From contig CAIUUO010000099.1 of NCBI GenBank assembly GCA_903902325.1, forward strand, positions 1 through 38,502: 38,502 nucleotides of DNA, given 5' to 3'. The notes beneath the pieces are model-generated. The model was given only the letters and a program-made list of their open reading frames with translations, searched no databases and had not been told where the DNA came from. A program made the translations under genes and the position numbers. The stretch is from an uncultured Bacteroidia bacterium. Its GTDB lineage: Bacteria; Bacteroidota; Bacteroidia; Bacteroidales; Prolixibacteraceae. The first letter of the stretch is position 1. The number at the start of each line of letters is the position of its first letter. Shown here one piece after another: positions 14,685 to 25,600 of the stretch.

Positions 14685-17600
14685 TTAATGATTTCCGGGA
14701 GTTATGATCCTGTATTGTCCGCTCAGATGCAGCAAGCTGAACAAATACAGTAATCCGTCGTAATAAGGATCAAAATAGCCGTCTTCATAGGGCGCCAGCT
14801 GCGATTCCCAGAGCCCACGCATGAAATCCAGGCTCTTTTCATTCCTGCCAATCAGCGATGTGGTGGCCGCTGTAGAAACCAGTCCCAAAGAGTGCCTGAG
14901 TTTCCTGAATCCGCCAGCCTGAAGAATGAACGCTGGCTTTGACCCGTCCAGATTGAATTGATCATCGAATGTATTGATTCCTTTCGATCTCAGGAAATTT
15001 TGCAACCGGGTTGCATACTCTTCCTGCCAGTTTTTGTCTTTACCATACCAAACATAATCGATGGCAATGTTCATGGGCACCCGCCACGAGTCGTAGCGAA
15101 AACCTTCGGGCATCCAGGGTGTCGGATGAGGTTTCCCGCTAAACTCTGAATAATCCGAATTCAATCCTGTAACCGGATGGCATGCCCGATGAAGAAAAAG
15201 CCGCGAAGTATCCGCGCAATCGCGGTAAAACTGTTCGTGACCATCTTTGGCATACTCTGCCCATATTTCGTAAAATGCAGGTAAATGGTAGGAGGGATCA
15301 GTCCAGTTGTAATTATTGCCTTCAGGCACAAAAGTGATCTGTTTGTGCTCCACATTGATCAGGTTGAATAATTTATTGGTCCCATCTTTTTTCCACATGG
15401 CATCCAGGATCCTGCGGGCTTCAGCATAATAGTCGATTCCGGTTTTATTTCCCCATCTGTTGGAGGCAAAAAGCAGATCGGTGATGAAATAGAGCTCTCC
15501 ATCTGAAGCAGAACCTTCCGAATTGCGTTTCATGGATTCGGGATTGATGCTCCAGGCAAAAAATCCTTCCCTTGAACCATCCTGATGCTGCAGGTACTTT
15601 TTAGTCCATCGCCAGATACGGTCAAAAACCTCCTTTTTATTCAGCTGGACGGCTATCATCATGCCGTAGGAGAGACCTTCCGTTCGCGCATCCTTGTTTT
15701 TGATATCCGAAACATAAGCCATCGAATCGCCTACCGCAAAATAAATAGGATTTGGACCTTCAAAAAGATCGTAGTAAGTCTTTTCAATTTTTTTGTCGAT
15801 GTCTGTCTGACTGTATCCGGCTTCGAGAAACAGATTCCGGTAGGAGCCTGTGTGATAGGCAGATTTCTTTGAGTTATTGCCTGTAGATTTTAATCTGACG
15901 GACAGATTCTGCCCTTTTGCTTCCGGGCTCATTTCGCCGGTATCAAACGGGGTTGCCGGCAAACCTTCTTTGTTAAACAGATTTGCCCCAGCCGGATTGT
16001 CAGCCCAGGCGTAACGTACAGAAACAGGACCGGGAATAGCATCGTTCCAGACAACCACTTTTTTCCCTTCGATTTTGGCTTGTGCCCAGACAAACTTTCC
16101 GTCTGTCCCGGCAATGGCAAACTGATTCAGGGATTTGCCATCTTTGGTTACCAGTCCGCTGCCACAATAGTTAAAACTGAGTACAATTTTATGGCCTATT
16201 ATTTTGAACGATTGAAAGACCGGACCCGAGGTAACTGCTTTTTTCTCATGGTAGGCTATCCTTTCAGCTGCCAATGCCAGTCGCCCGCCGACGGCTTCCT
16301 TGTTCTGTGGGTGGATATCGTTCCAGTCACCTAAATCGATATTGACAGTGATTGCAGTGTTTTCGACGAAAAGTGAGGTCTTCAGTTGCACACTGCGGAA
16401 CATGGCCCAATTGCTTTCCGAAGGCTGCTCTTTTGACTCCATAAAATTGGGAAGCTGCGCGATGATGAAAGGGAAATTTCCCTGATTGTGTTTCAACCGC
16501 CAGTCGGCTATCAAGGCAGTCAATAGTTTTTGGTATTCCTGGTATCGTTCGGCATTCGATTCACCCTGATACCAAACTGCGCCCTTGATGGCATACTTGT
16601 TCGCAGGAGCCAGCATGCCATTGTACAGTCCGGTAGGTTTCCAGTTTACGAAGGTTTGTCCGGGAGTTGGACTCATGGTACAACCCAACTGATACTGCCA
16701 GTTCCCGCTCAATTGAATGGTATCCGTTTCGTTAAAAAGCTGGTAAGGTTTGTCTTTGATGAAGCCGCCTCGACCGGAGTTGTTGATGACGCGAACTACG
16801 ATCGTATTTTTACCGGATTGAAGTAACCCGGCAGGTACAGCATATTTACGCTGCGGATACTGATAACTAGTCGTTCCTACGAATTTTCCGTTGATGAAAA
16901 CCGAATCTGCATCTACGATACGCCCCATCCTGATCCAGACCTTTTTCCCTGCCAGGGAATTGGGAACATCCATCTCTTTTCTGAACCAAACCACGCCATT
17001 CACTTCCCCCAAACCATGATCGGCCCAAAAGGATGGGACAGGCATTGTTGGCCATGAAGATGCGTCGAAAGCCGGCTCTTTCCAGGTTGGATGTGTTGCC
17101 AGACCTTTATCTGTCTGGTTTAGCCTTGCGTACCAGGCGTTTGTTGCTTTCCGCTCACCCGACTGGATTTGATTTACGAAAGACTGGTTTTTGAACTTTT
17201 CGGCTTCGGCCAGATAGGCCGGAAAATCTTTCAATGCATCAACACTCATCCACGCTTCTGCGGGCGAACCGCCCACGCTGGCATTGATAATCCCGATAGG
17301 TACATGATATTTTTGGTACAAATTCCGCGCGAAAAAATAGGCTACCGCCGAATAATCGAGTATCGTTTTCGGATTGACGGCCATCCAGTTTCCGGATGGA
17401 TAATCATCCTTTGGTGAGTTGAAGTCAAATACCTGAGTCACTTTGAACTGACGAATGAACTTGTTTTCGCACTGTTCGATTTCTTTGGCATACCGATCCG
17501 TCAGCCGGTTCATGGGGTATTCCATGTTCGACTGTCCCGAGCAAACCCATACATCGCCGAACAGAATGTCTTTCAGTTCGATGCGATTGCTTCCAGCGAT

Positions 17601-17909
17601 TTCCATGGTGAAAGGACCGCCGGCTTTTTGCCCCGGAAGGGAGATTTGCCACTTCCCGTTTTCTCCCGTTGTAGTTTTGAAAGAATGGCCGTTGAAATGA
17701 AGTGTCACTGTTTCTCCAAATGATGCCCAGCCCCAGATTTTCACAGGGGTTTCCCGCTGCAGGATCATCCCATCCTGAATAAGTCGCGGTAGTTTTATTT
17801 GCCCAAAAGAGGGCATCGAAAGGAGCAAAAGAAACGTGAAAAGAATCGAGATTTGTTGATTCAGATTTCTTAAACGCAATTTCTTTTCAGGTTTTGACTT
17901 GGATTGCAT
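14685..17909 (-). CDS. Fusion: SGNH acetyl esterase (CE20-like) plus GH8 xylanase
   Basis: This 1074-aa two-enzyme protein starts with a signal peptide or anchor after a basic leader (ISILFTFLLLLSMPSFGQ). Residues about 40-660 form a sialate O-acetylesterase-type SGNH hydrolase. The nucleophile is S127 in GQSNM, with the WYQGESNA block near 446-453 and D-x-H at about 531-533. A galactose-binding jelly roll is inserted at about 265-420, an arrangement known for CE20 xylan acetylesterases. Residues about 690-1070 are a GH8 (alpha/alpha)6 barrel: E744 (TEGLSYGMM) as acid, and SASDGELYF. GH8 members in xylan loci include reducing-end xylose-releasing oligoxylanases. The fusion would deacetylate and shorten xylo-oligosaccharides. 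The long single frame argues against an assembly artefact. Confidence 0.88.
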   Translation of the reverse strand: MQSKSKPEKKLRLRNLNQQISILFTFLLLLSMPSFGQIKLPRLIQDGMILQRETPVKIWGWASFGETVTLHFNGHSFKTTTGENGKWQISLPGQKAGGPFTMEIAGSNRIELKDILFGDVWVCSGQSNMEYPMNRLTDRYAKEIEQCENKFIRQFKVTQVFDFNSPKDDYPSGNWMAVNPKTILDYSAVAYFFARNLYQKYHVPIGIINASVGGSPAEAWMSVDALKDFPAYLAEAEKFKNQSFVNQIQSGERKATNAWYARLNQTDKGLATHPTWKEPAFDASSWPTMPVPSFWADHGLGEVNGVVWFRKEMDVPNSLAGKKVWIRMGRIVDADSVFINGKFVGTTSYQYPQRKYAVPAGLLQSGKNTIVVRVINNSGRGGFIKDKPYQLFNETDTIQLSGNWQYQLGCTMSPTPGQTFVNWKPTGLYNGMLAPANKYAIKGAVWYQGESNAERYQEYQKLLTALIADWRLKHNQGNFPFIIAQLPNFMESKEQPSESNWAMFRSVQLKTSLFVENTAITVNIDLGDWNDIHPQNKEAVGGRLALAAERIAYHEKKAVTSGPVFQSFKIIGHKIVLSFNYCGSGLVTKDGKSLNQFAIAGTDGKFVWAQAKIEGKKVVVWNDAIPGPVSVRYAWADNPAGANLFNKEGLPATPFDTGEMSPEAKGQNLSVRLKSTGNNSKKSAYHTGSYRNLFLEAGYSQTDIDKKIEKTYYDLFEGPNPIYFAVGDSMAYVSDIKNKDARTEGLSYGMMIAVQLNKKEVFDRIWRWTKKYLQHQDGSREGFFAWSINPESMKRNSEGSASDGELYFITDLLFASNRWGNKTGIDYYAEARRILDAMWKKDGTNKLFNLINVEHKQITFVPEGNNYNWTDPSYHLPAFYEIWAEYAKDGHEQFYRDCADTSRLFLHRACHPVTGLNSDYSEFSGKPHPTPWMPEGFRYDSWRVPMNIAIDYVWYGKDKNWQEEYATRLQNFLRSKGINTFDDQFNLDGSKPAFILQAGGFRKLRHSLGLVSTAATTSLIGRNEKSLDFMRGLWESQLAPYEDGYFDPYYDGLLYLFSLLHLSGQYRIITPGNH

Positions 17910-17978
17910 GCGTATATTATTTGTTTTTAAAAGTCGTATGGAATACCTATCCGACGGTCGGCGTACTTGGGCATTTTA

Positions 17979-19031
17979 TTATTCTGCGCCTTCCATTGTT
18001 TGTATGGTTCCATCTGCATTGTAATGCAGTTCAACCACTTTGACGCTTCGCAACCATGTTTTGCCCCCGGATGGTTTGCTGTCATGAAAAAACAGGTACC
18101 ACTTTCCCTTGAATTCAACAATGGAATGATGTGAAGTCCAACCAACGACAGGCGTCAGAATCACTCCCCGGTAGGTAAAGGGACCATAAGGACTTTCTCC
18201 TGTGGCATAACACAACCTGTGGGTATCGCCAGTTGAATAGGAAAAATAATATTTGCCTCTGAATTTGTGCATCCAGGAGGCTTCAAAAAAGCGTCTGTCA
18301 TGATCCTGTGATTTGAATGCTTTCCCATCCGGCCCAAGGATCTCAATATTTTTCGCACTTTCAGCAAACTGCAGCATATCTTTGCTCATCATGGCTACCT
18401 GGGGGCTTAGGGCCTGCTGATCGGCAGCGGGCTGTGCTCCGCATTCGATGGCTTTTCCATTGCGGTAACGCTGCAATTGTCCGCCCCAGATTCCACCAAA
18501 ATACATGTAGCTTTTCCCGTCTGTATCTGTAAAAACAGCCGGATCGATGCTGAAGCTTCCGATGATCGGATTATTCTCGGGTTTAAACGGACCTTCGGGT
18601 GCATTACCGACAGCGACGCCAATCCTGAAAACATCCGTTTTATCCTTTGCCGGAAAATAAAGGTAATATTTTCCGTTTTTATAGGCAACATCGGGCGCCC
18701 ACATTTGCCTTCCTGCCCATGGTACCTGTTTTACATCAAGAGCCACGCCGTGATCAGTAACCTTGCCATCCATACTTTCCATCGAAAATACATGATAATC
18801 GCGCATATCGAAATGGTCGCCATTGTCATTTTCGGCAATTCCAGCCTCAACATCGTGCGAAGGATAAACGTAGATTTTTCCGTTAAAGACATGGGCGGAA
18901 GGATCTGCAATATAAATGTCTTTCACCAGATACCTCGATTTCTCTTTTAACTGGGCATTTGCGGTTGAATATGCAATTGCCATCATGACAAGGACCATGA
19001 GATTCATTCGGTTTAATAGATATCTTTTCAT
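17979..19031 (-). CDS. GH43 (subfamily 1-like) beta-xylosidase
   Basis: The 350-aa secreted GH43 has a signal peptide ending STANAQ. The catalytic base is D43 (YIADPSAHVF), followed by MWAPDVAYKNGKYYLYFPA, SIDPAVF as modulator and FFEASWMHK carrying the acid. The single-domain length is normal for subfamily 1, which is mostly beta-xylosidase active on xylo-oligosaccharides. It follows GH30 by 11 bp and precedes the fusion enzyme by about 69 bp, within the same minus-strand operon. The stop follows the usual GH43_1 C-terminus (GTIQTMEGAE). Confidence 0.88.
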   Translation of the reverse strand: MKRYLLNRMNLMVLVMMAIAYSTANAQLKEKSRYLVKDIYIADPSAHVFNGKIYVYPSHDVEAGIAENDNGDHFDMRDYHVFSMESMDGKVTDHGVALDVKQVPWAGRQMWAPDVAYKNGKYYLYFPAKDKTDVFRIGVAVGNAPEGPFKPENNPIIGSFSIDPAVFTDTDGKSYMYFGGIWGGQLQRYRNGKAIECGAQPAADQQALSPQVAMMSKDMLQFAESAKNIEILGPDGKAFKSQDHDRRFFEASWMHKFRGKYYFSYSTGDTHRLCYATGESPYGPFTYRGVILTPVVGWTSHHSIVEFKGKWYLFFHDSKPSGGKTWLRSVKVVELHYNADGTIQTMEGAE

Positions 19032-19042
19032 TGTATTTAGGT

Positions 19043-20359
19043 TTATTGATTAATGATGACCGTTGTAACGCTATTTGCCTGCAAATTGACCGGCACTTTG
19101 CCACTTGCAGGAGTCAGAACAGCAGTTTCCCTTGTTTTGGATGATGAGGTGGTATAAGCAATCGCGGATGATATGGCTCCTGAAGTAATGATATTTAATT
19201 TAGGCGTTACCACATCAGATGGGTTTATTATGATGACAACCATTTTATTGTCACCCTTATAGGCTGTCATCTTCAATCCGGTTGAAGATGTTTCCTCCTG
19301 AATTTTTACCCGGAGATAACCTGGTCTGACAAATTTTGAGAAATGGGAAATTGCATATCCTCTTTTCAGGATTTGCCCACGGGACGTGCCTTTTTCCCCA
19401 TCACCCAGGAAGGAATAGTACCTTCTGATATACCACCAAACGTAAGCATTCCAGTTGTTGCTCATGGCGGAATGAATTTCCTGCAGCAAATCCATCGTCT
19501 CAAGCCAGATCGTTTTTGGATCGGTGGTCGCAGTCCAGTTTTCCGGTTTGTTTCCACTATCCAGATTAAGCAGATGTTCTGTCATCCAGATCTCTTTTCC
19601 TTTTTGTTCAGCCAATGGATAAGCAGCCATCCCCGAGCCATACAAGTGACCTGCAATCATGCCGATATTGCTGGCTGCATTGGCATCATTCAAAATGTTG
19701 TCGGTATAGGCATGATTGAAATTCATCGATTCAGCGGCAAGGACTTTGGATCCCCGAATGGAACCGGCATAGTTCTTTACAAAGTTAAAAATTTGATCCG
19801 CAGAGTACTCACAGCCCTCGTAGGAAGCTTTCCAATCCGGTTCATTTTGGATGGAAACCACATCGACAGTGGCCGCTTGAGATTTCATGTACGCAATAAA
19901 CTCATTGATATAGCCGGCAAAATCAGCATAATGGCTTTCCAGTAAATAGCCTCCCCCAACCACATCGTTGTTGCTTTTATATTGTGAAGGAGGAGACCAA
20001 GGGGTAGCCAACACCTTCACTTTATAACTATTGGCACCCTGAATTGTGCCTGCCAAACCGGCCCAGTCACTTTTAAGAGAAGGCAAACGAACCCTTAATA
20101 TGGAGAGTCCAAGGCCTTCGTCTCCTGTGCCAAAAGCCAGGGACATTTCTGCCGGACTAAGATTGTCTGTTCCCCAAATGGTATTTGCTCCGCCAAAACC
20201 TGAAATGGTCTGATAAGTTGTGTTGGTATCGATGGTTACATTATAAGTCACAACCTGAGCTGGGACCTCGATAACATCTTTTGAATCCTTGCTACATGAC
20301 TGCAATAGCAATAGAAGCAATGAAAAGGTCAACAACAAATATAGACGACAAATTTTCAT
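19043..20359 (-). CDS. GH30 subfamily 8-like glucuronoxylanase, lipoprotein
   Basis: The 438-aa protein has a lipoprotein signal (LLLLLLQSC22), so it is probably surface-anchored. GH30 features: ISGFGGANT at the N-terminus, TPWSPP, acid/base E173 (SIQNEPDW) and nucleophile E261 (EIWMTEHLL). Y-I-R312-R313 lies in the beta8-alpha8 region followed by RGYAISHFSKFVRPGYLR. That arginine recognises 4-O-methyl-glucuronic acid in the bacterial glucuronoxylanase XynC, so the enzyme should cut the xylan backbone relative to glucuronic acid branches. A C-terminal beta-sandwich follows, normal for the family. It is the first enzyme after SusD and defines the locus substrate best. Confidence 0.92.
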   Translation of the reverse strand: MKICRLYLLLTFSLLLLLLQSCSKDSKDVIEVPAQVVTYNVTIDTNTTYQTISGFGGANTIWGTDNLSPAEMSLAFGTGDEGLGLSILRVRLPSLKSDWAGLAGTIQGANSYKVKVLATPWSPPSQYKSNNDVVGGGYLLESHYADFAGYINEFIAYMKSQAATVDVVSIQNEPDWKASYEGCEYSADQIFNFVKNYAGSIRGSKVLAAESMNFNHAYTDNILNDANAASNIGMIAGHLYGSGMAAYPLAEQKGKEIWMTEHLLNLDSGNKPENWTATTDPKTIWLETMDLLQEIHSAMSNNWNAYVWWYIRRYYSFLGDGEKGTSRGQILKRGYAISHFSKFVRPGYLRVKIQEETSSTGLKMTAYKGDNKMVVIIINPSDVVTPKLNIITSGAISSAIAYTTSSSKTRETAVLTPASGKVPVNLQANSVTTVIINQ

Positions 20360-20424
20360 GATAAGTTGGCTTATTATTCTCCCTTAGGCCATTAAGATTA
20401 TTTTATGGAAGTTGATACCCTTTC

Positions 20425-20542
20425 CACTTTGAGACCTTTGTGAGTACTTTTGTGTCTTTACCCAAAAAATCGGGACAAGTCGTATTGGAATTGAATTTTT
20501 AACCACAAAGGACACGAAGTAAACTCCCAAGGAACACAAAGT
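20425..20542. repeat. Inverted short-word repeat (ACAAAG family)
   Basis: The arm at 20425-20460 (CACTTTGAGACCTTTGTGAG...) is complementary, with mismatches, to 20502-20542 (CACAAAGGACACGAAGT...). The SusD-GH30 gap of 327 bp thus holds this imperfect inverted repeat plus the terminator at 20605-20653, and no gene. Confidence 0.6.
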
Positions 20543-20604
20543 AATCAGGTAACTTTAAGGCATGGTCTTTTACGGCAGAATTTTGCCCTTCAATGATGAT
20601 GTCG

Positions 20605-20653
20605 GAAAAAACACCAACTTCCCTGCATGATGATCCACCGCTGAGAAGTTGGT
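20605..20653 (-). terminator. Terminator after susD
   Basis: On the minus strand the stem ACCAACTTC/GAAGTTGGT (arms 20645-20653 and 20613-20621) is followed by TGTTTTTTCC. This is an intrinsic terminator 34 bp after the SusD stop. It would let susCD be transcribed more than the enzymes downstream. Confidence 0.75.
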
Positions 20654-20686
20654 ATAATTTAGAATTAGAAAACTGATATTAAAGTC

Positions 20687-22666
20687 TTAATAACCAGGAT
20701 TTTGATAGGTTGCCTTGTCGGCAGTGCTGCCATCCATTCCATCAAGCTGGCCTTGCGGAATAGGGCGCAAATAGTAATTGTTCGGAATTGAACGGGTTAC
20801 TGTTACCGCATTATGGTCTCCATTGGCTGTTCCGCAAATTTGATAGGTTCCGGCAATTGCTGCCCAGGTTTGTGTGCGTACCAAATCGAACCAGCGATAA
20901 CCTTCGCCATAAAATTCACGCGAACGTTCTGCTAAAATGTAGTTAATGTCTATAGTTGCCGGTGTGGCAGCAATCATGGCAGCGCTGTTGTCTGCAACTT
21001 TAGCAACGTTTCCGTTGTTGTTAAAGCGCCATTTCCCTGCACGTGCACGAATCACATTAATCAATCCTCTGGCAGTTCCATCATTTGCATATGTTCCTGT
21101 TACAGCTGTTGTAGTTGCCCCCTTCACAGCTGCTTCGGCAGCAACAAAGAATAGCTCGGAGAATTTTGCAATAGGGAATGGTCGGGTACTACCGGCGTTC
21201 GGTTGTCCCAATCCGCTACCATTGTCGGTTCGGTATGGTCCAAGCTTCCAAAGCCCCGGATACACCAATCGGCTTATGCCGCTTGGCCCTACTACATAAT
21301 CGGCTCTTCCTGGTAAAATGCCAGCGCCGATATTACTTATACCGGCAGAACCTAAAGCAGGATAAGTAATAGATGGATTATCAGTGTCCAGGAAAGACAG
21401 TACTGCATCACCTGGGACAATCGGCATACTATTTGCATTAACCAATGAAGTTTGAGTAAGTCCACCTAAATTCCAGTTGGCACGGTAAACAGTTGTAAAA
21501 GTACCATCATAACGCGAATCATTGGTCTTGTCGGCGAATGTATTTGTAAATACACCGATAGGAGAAGCCATCCGGGTCCAAGGGCGTCCCAGGGCTTGTA
21601 CAGCCGCACGCTGAACCGAACTTACACCTGAACTTCTGATGTTTGTATAGTTCCAGGTAAACATCCAACCGGCAAAGTTATCCGGGGCACCACCACCACC
21701 ATAAGTAAGGCTACTTACATTATAATATTCGCTTGCCTGTGTATGGTCGGCGTACAGCAGCATTTCACTGTTGTAGTCGTTCGATCCCAGATTCACATCA
21801 TAATACGTTGCCTGTAACTTAAAAGGTCCCGGATTGGCGATAGCAGTTGCAGCCATATCGTATGCCATCTGAAAATACTGCGCGGCAGTTTTCCCATTAG
21901 GGTCGATCCGGTCAGAGGTTGGAAATGTAGGAATGTTGTTTGGGTTTTGAAGCCACCATCCGTAGGTCAAGTAAGCTTTGGCTAAATGTAAGCGGGCAAC
22001 CGTTTTGGTCAAACAACCGGTCAGACGTCCGGTCGTCGGCAACTTGGCAATGGCGGTCAACAAATCCGGAAATATCGCTTTCGTATAAACCTGAGGGACT
22101 GTAACGCGTGTGGAGGTTCTGATGGGAGCAGTGTTAAACTTCAATTCCCCTGCGCCTAAATCCAAAGGCACGCCACCGAAAGTTTGAACCAGCAAAAAGT
22201 AATCAAATGCACGAAAAAATTGAGCCTCAGCAATCAACGAACCCGCAATGGTATCCTTTGTTCCTACCTTTGCAACATTTACTGCGATAGCATTTTCGAT
22301 GATACCGCTGGCGGTGTTGATGTTAGGGAATACTGTAGTCCACAATACGTCGCTACGCATACTCGTGGAAGAAACTGTCCCCACACCTGAAAGGTCCGCG
22401 TCCTTAAAGTTTGCATCGGCACTTTGAGCATAGGTAGCTTCATCGGTACCTGTTTCCAGCGAGTTATAGTAGTAGGCCTGTCCGTACATGTTACGAAGGT
22501 TGGCATACAGCGATGTTAGCCCTCCCATAACACCAGCTTGAGTTTTGAAATATTCAGGTGTAAAAATGCTGCGTGGCTGTTCATCCAGAATACTTTTGGA
22601 GCACGCCATCAGGAACAACGTCATCAACATTGACCCTATAATAGTTTTTATATTTATTTGTCTCAT
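20687..22666 (-). CDS. susD: SusD-like outer-membrane glycan-binding lipoprotein
   Basis: The 659-aa protein has a lipobox LFLMAC22 and the SusD/RagB layout. The N-terminal helical TPR-like part (DEQPRSIFTPEYF, QFFRAFDYFLLVQTFGGVPL) contains the RA-x-x-Y/F-x-L-V-x-x-F-GG-VPL signature, and the C-terminus has INVIRARAG and ILAERSREFYGEGYRWFDLVRT. It forms the surface lid on the SusC pore and captures oligosaccharides. It follows SusC by 23 bp and ends at a strong terminator. The length is slightly above the family's usual 500-600 residues. The ligand is inferred as glucuronoxylan oligosaccharides from the downstream enzymes. Confidence 0.95.
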   Translation of the reverse strand: MRQINIKTIIGSMLMTLFLMACSKSILDEQPRSIFTPEYFKTQAGVMGGLTSLYANLRNMYGQAYYYNSLETGTDEATYAQSADANFKDADLSGVGTVSSTSMRSDVLWTTVFPNINTASGIIENAIAVNVAKVGTKDTIAGSLIAEAQFFRAFDYFLLVQTFGGVPLDLGAGELKFNTAPIRTSTRVTVPQVYTKAIFPDLLTAIAKLPTTGRLTGCLTKTVARLHLAKAYLTYGWWLQNPNNIPTFPTSDRIDPNGKTAAQYFQMAYDMAATAIANPGPFKLQATYYDVNLGSNDYNSEMLLYADHTQASEYYNVSSLTYGGGGAPDNFAGWMFTWNYTNIRSSGVSSVQRAAVQALGRPWTRMASPIGVFTNTFADKTNDSRYDGTFTTVYRANWNLGGLTQTSLVNANSMPIVPGDAVLSFLDTDNPSITYPALGSAGISNIGAGILPGRADYVVGPSGISRLVYPGLWKLGPYRTDNGSGLGQPNAGSTRPFPIAKFSELFFVAAEAAVKGATTTAVTGTYANDGTARGLINVIRARAGKWRFNNNGNVAKVADNSAAMIAATPATIDINYILAERSREFYGEGYRWFDLVRTQTWAAIAGTYQICGTANGDHNAVTVTRSIPNNYYLRPIPQGQLDGMDGSTADKATYQNPGY

Positions 22667-22689
22667 GATTATGTTTTTTAATTGTGTTT

Positions 22690-25600
22690 TTAAAATGACA
22701 TATTAAGACCAATCAAGTAGTTATGAGTTGAAGGCGTGTTATAGCCTACAGTCAGTATACGATGGTTGAAACTAGCTACAGCCGAATTTCCATCACCATA
22801 TGAGTTGGTTTCCGGATCCAGACCTGATTGACTGTGGTAAGCTGAAAATAATGTCAATGGGTTCGTTACGGTGCCATAAATCCGCAATTTAGAAAGACCT
22901 GCTTTTTTAATCCAATTTTGTTTGATCTCATATCCAAGTGTAATGGTGCGTATTTTCGCAAAAGTTCCATTGAAATAACTCAGATCCTGAGCATACTTTG
23001 GATTGTCACCGCTTAAAGGACCGGCTGGATTTGGATAACTGGCACCAGTATTTGTTGCTGTCCAGTAGTCAACCTGTATATTTCCCCTGCGGCCGGTCAG
23101 CAAGTTGAGGTAGCCAGCTGAACCGTAAAGGGTACTGATGAGGGTGCCACCGTATTGAAAGCCACCGACTATGCTCAGATCAAATTCTTTATAAGCTACG
23201 CGAGTGTTGAATCCACCCTGGAAATCAGGATCCAGATCCATCACTTGCCGGTCGGCTGCAGAAATGGCCCTGGTTGGTGAACCATCAGCGTTGTAAGTGC
23301 CTGTGTACTCTACTTTAATCATTCCTGCCTTTCCTCCCGGTTCCAATGTTTGCAGATATTTATAGTCTGCATCCGTTGTATTCCAGAGTCCAATTTTCTT
23401 GTAATCGTAAACATTATTCAGCGAATGGCCTACGAACCATGAGTTGCCCACATCTTGCGTTTGTCCGGAAGTAAGGGCTACTACCTTGTTTTTATTCGTG
23501 TACACATTGATACCAGCTTCCCAAGTCCAACCATTATAGTTTTTCAAAATCGTGCCGTTCAATGAAAATTCAAAACCTTTGTTTTGGGTGGAACCTACGT
23601 TGGCCGTGTAGCTACTGACCCCCGAAGTAGAGGGAAGATTAACACTCATCAGAAGATCTTTGGTATCTGTGATATAGTACTCTGCAGTACCGCTTAGACG
23701 ATTTTTCAAAATAGAAAAGTCTATTCCAAGATTCTTTGTGATGGAGTATTCCCATCCTAAACCGGGATTTGGAAGTGTGGATACATAGTAACCTGTGGCA
23801 TAGGTAGTGCCATAATTGTAGGGTGATGTCTTTAAAGATCCAAGTGTCGAGTATGGCGAAACAGCCTGGTTCGATGTTTGTCCGTATCCAGCACGTAATT
23901 TCAAATCATTGATCACTGTGATACTTTTCATAAACGATTCTTTCATGATATTCCATCCGACAGAAACTGCAGGATAGCTATGCCACTGATGTCCTGGTGC
24001 AAGCCTGGAGGAGGCATCCGCGCGGAAGGTGGCACTAATCATATAGCGGTCATCGTAAGAATACATTACACGTCCCATCCATGACATCAAACCACTTTCT
24101 GAAAATCCCTGGTAATTTGGATTAACCGTAATATCAGCTGCGGCAGATTGGCCCAGATTATAGAATTGGAAAGCGTCGGCAGGGATATTTTTGGCCGAAA
24201 CATATGAATTATTAGACTTGGATTGCTCAGCAGAATACATTGCTACTGCGTTCACTTTATGTTTCTGGGCAAATGTACGATCATAGCTCAGTAAGTGTTC
24301 AACAGTCCAGTGGGTTGCAATTGAATTGCTGATACTGGCAGTTGAAGGGTTATCAGGGGTTGAACTGAAGACTCCTACGCCTGTGTAATTGCCACCATTA
24401 CTCATACGGAAGTCCAAACCAACATTGATGCGATATTTTAAGCCCTCAACGCCTGGAATTTTTAATTCACCGTAAAAAGAGTTATAGGAAGCAAATGCTT
24501 TGGATTGGTCTTTCCATTTATCTCCCAAACCATCTATAACACTTTTTGCATAAACCCATTGTTTATCTAACGGCATCTGAACAGTTGTTTTCAAGGAGCC
24601 ATCCGTATTATACGGATTGGCAATTGGCGACATACTTAAAACGCCATACATCCCTAACCCGGCACCATCCGTAATGCTATAGATGTTGTTTGTAGTGGCG
24701 CCAACGTGTAAATATTTCCCTATTTCCTGGTCAACAGAACCGCGGATAGAATATCGGATGTAGTCAGAACCGGGTATTACTGCCTGATCTGAAAAGTAAC
24801 CCACACCGAACTTGTAGCTGCCTTTTTGGGTACCTCCAGTAACGTTAATATCGTGGTTTGTCTGAATCCCGGTTCTGTAAAACATTGACTGCCAATCGGT
24901 ATTCATCGAATTGTCTTCATCCGTTCCATTGGTCGTATAAATATTGGCTGCTTTGCGAAGCGCAATAAAATCGGTTCCGTTCATCATTGGGTAATCAATC
25001 GCATTTTTTACACCATAGTACGAATTGTAACTAATATGTGCATTATCGCCTTTAGTCCCTTTATTGGATGTTATCAGAATAACTCCATTGGCACCACGAG
25101 AGCCGTAAATGGCGGTCGCTGAAGCATCCTTCAGGATGTCAATACTCTTGATATCATCTGAGCTGAGGTCGCTGATAGAGCCGGCAAAGGGGATACCATC
25201 GAGCACCACCAACGGATCATTGCTGGCAGTCAATGAACGTGTACCGCGAATACGGATTTGTAATGTGGAACCCGGCTTGGAATCGGTTTGCTGCATATCT
25301 ACACCGGCAACACGGCCTTGCATCGATTGCGTGATATTAGCCGATGGCATTTCGCGTAACACATCTCCTTTCATTGAAGCAACCGAACCTGTTACAGATT
25401 CTTTCCGTTGCGTACCATATCCAACCACCACAACCTCATCCACCTGTAAATTGTCGGGTAGAAGTTGAATGCTGATATCCTTTTGGTTGGCCACAAGAAT
25501 TTCCCTGGTTTTATACCCAATGGACGAGAAAGACAGGGTTGATTTAGCATCGGCATCAATCTGAAACTTCCCATAGGCATCTGTTACAACGCCTGTTGTC

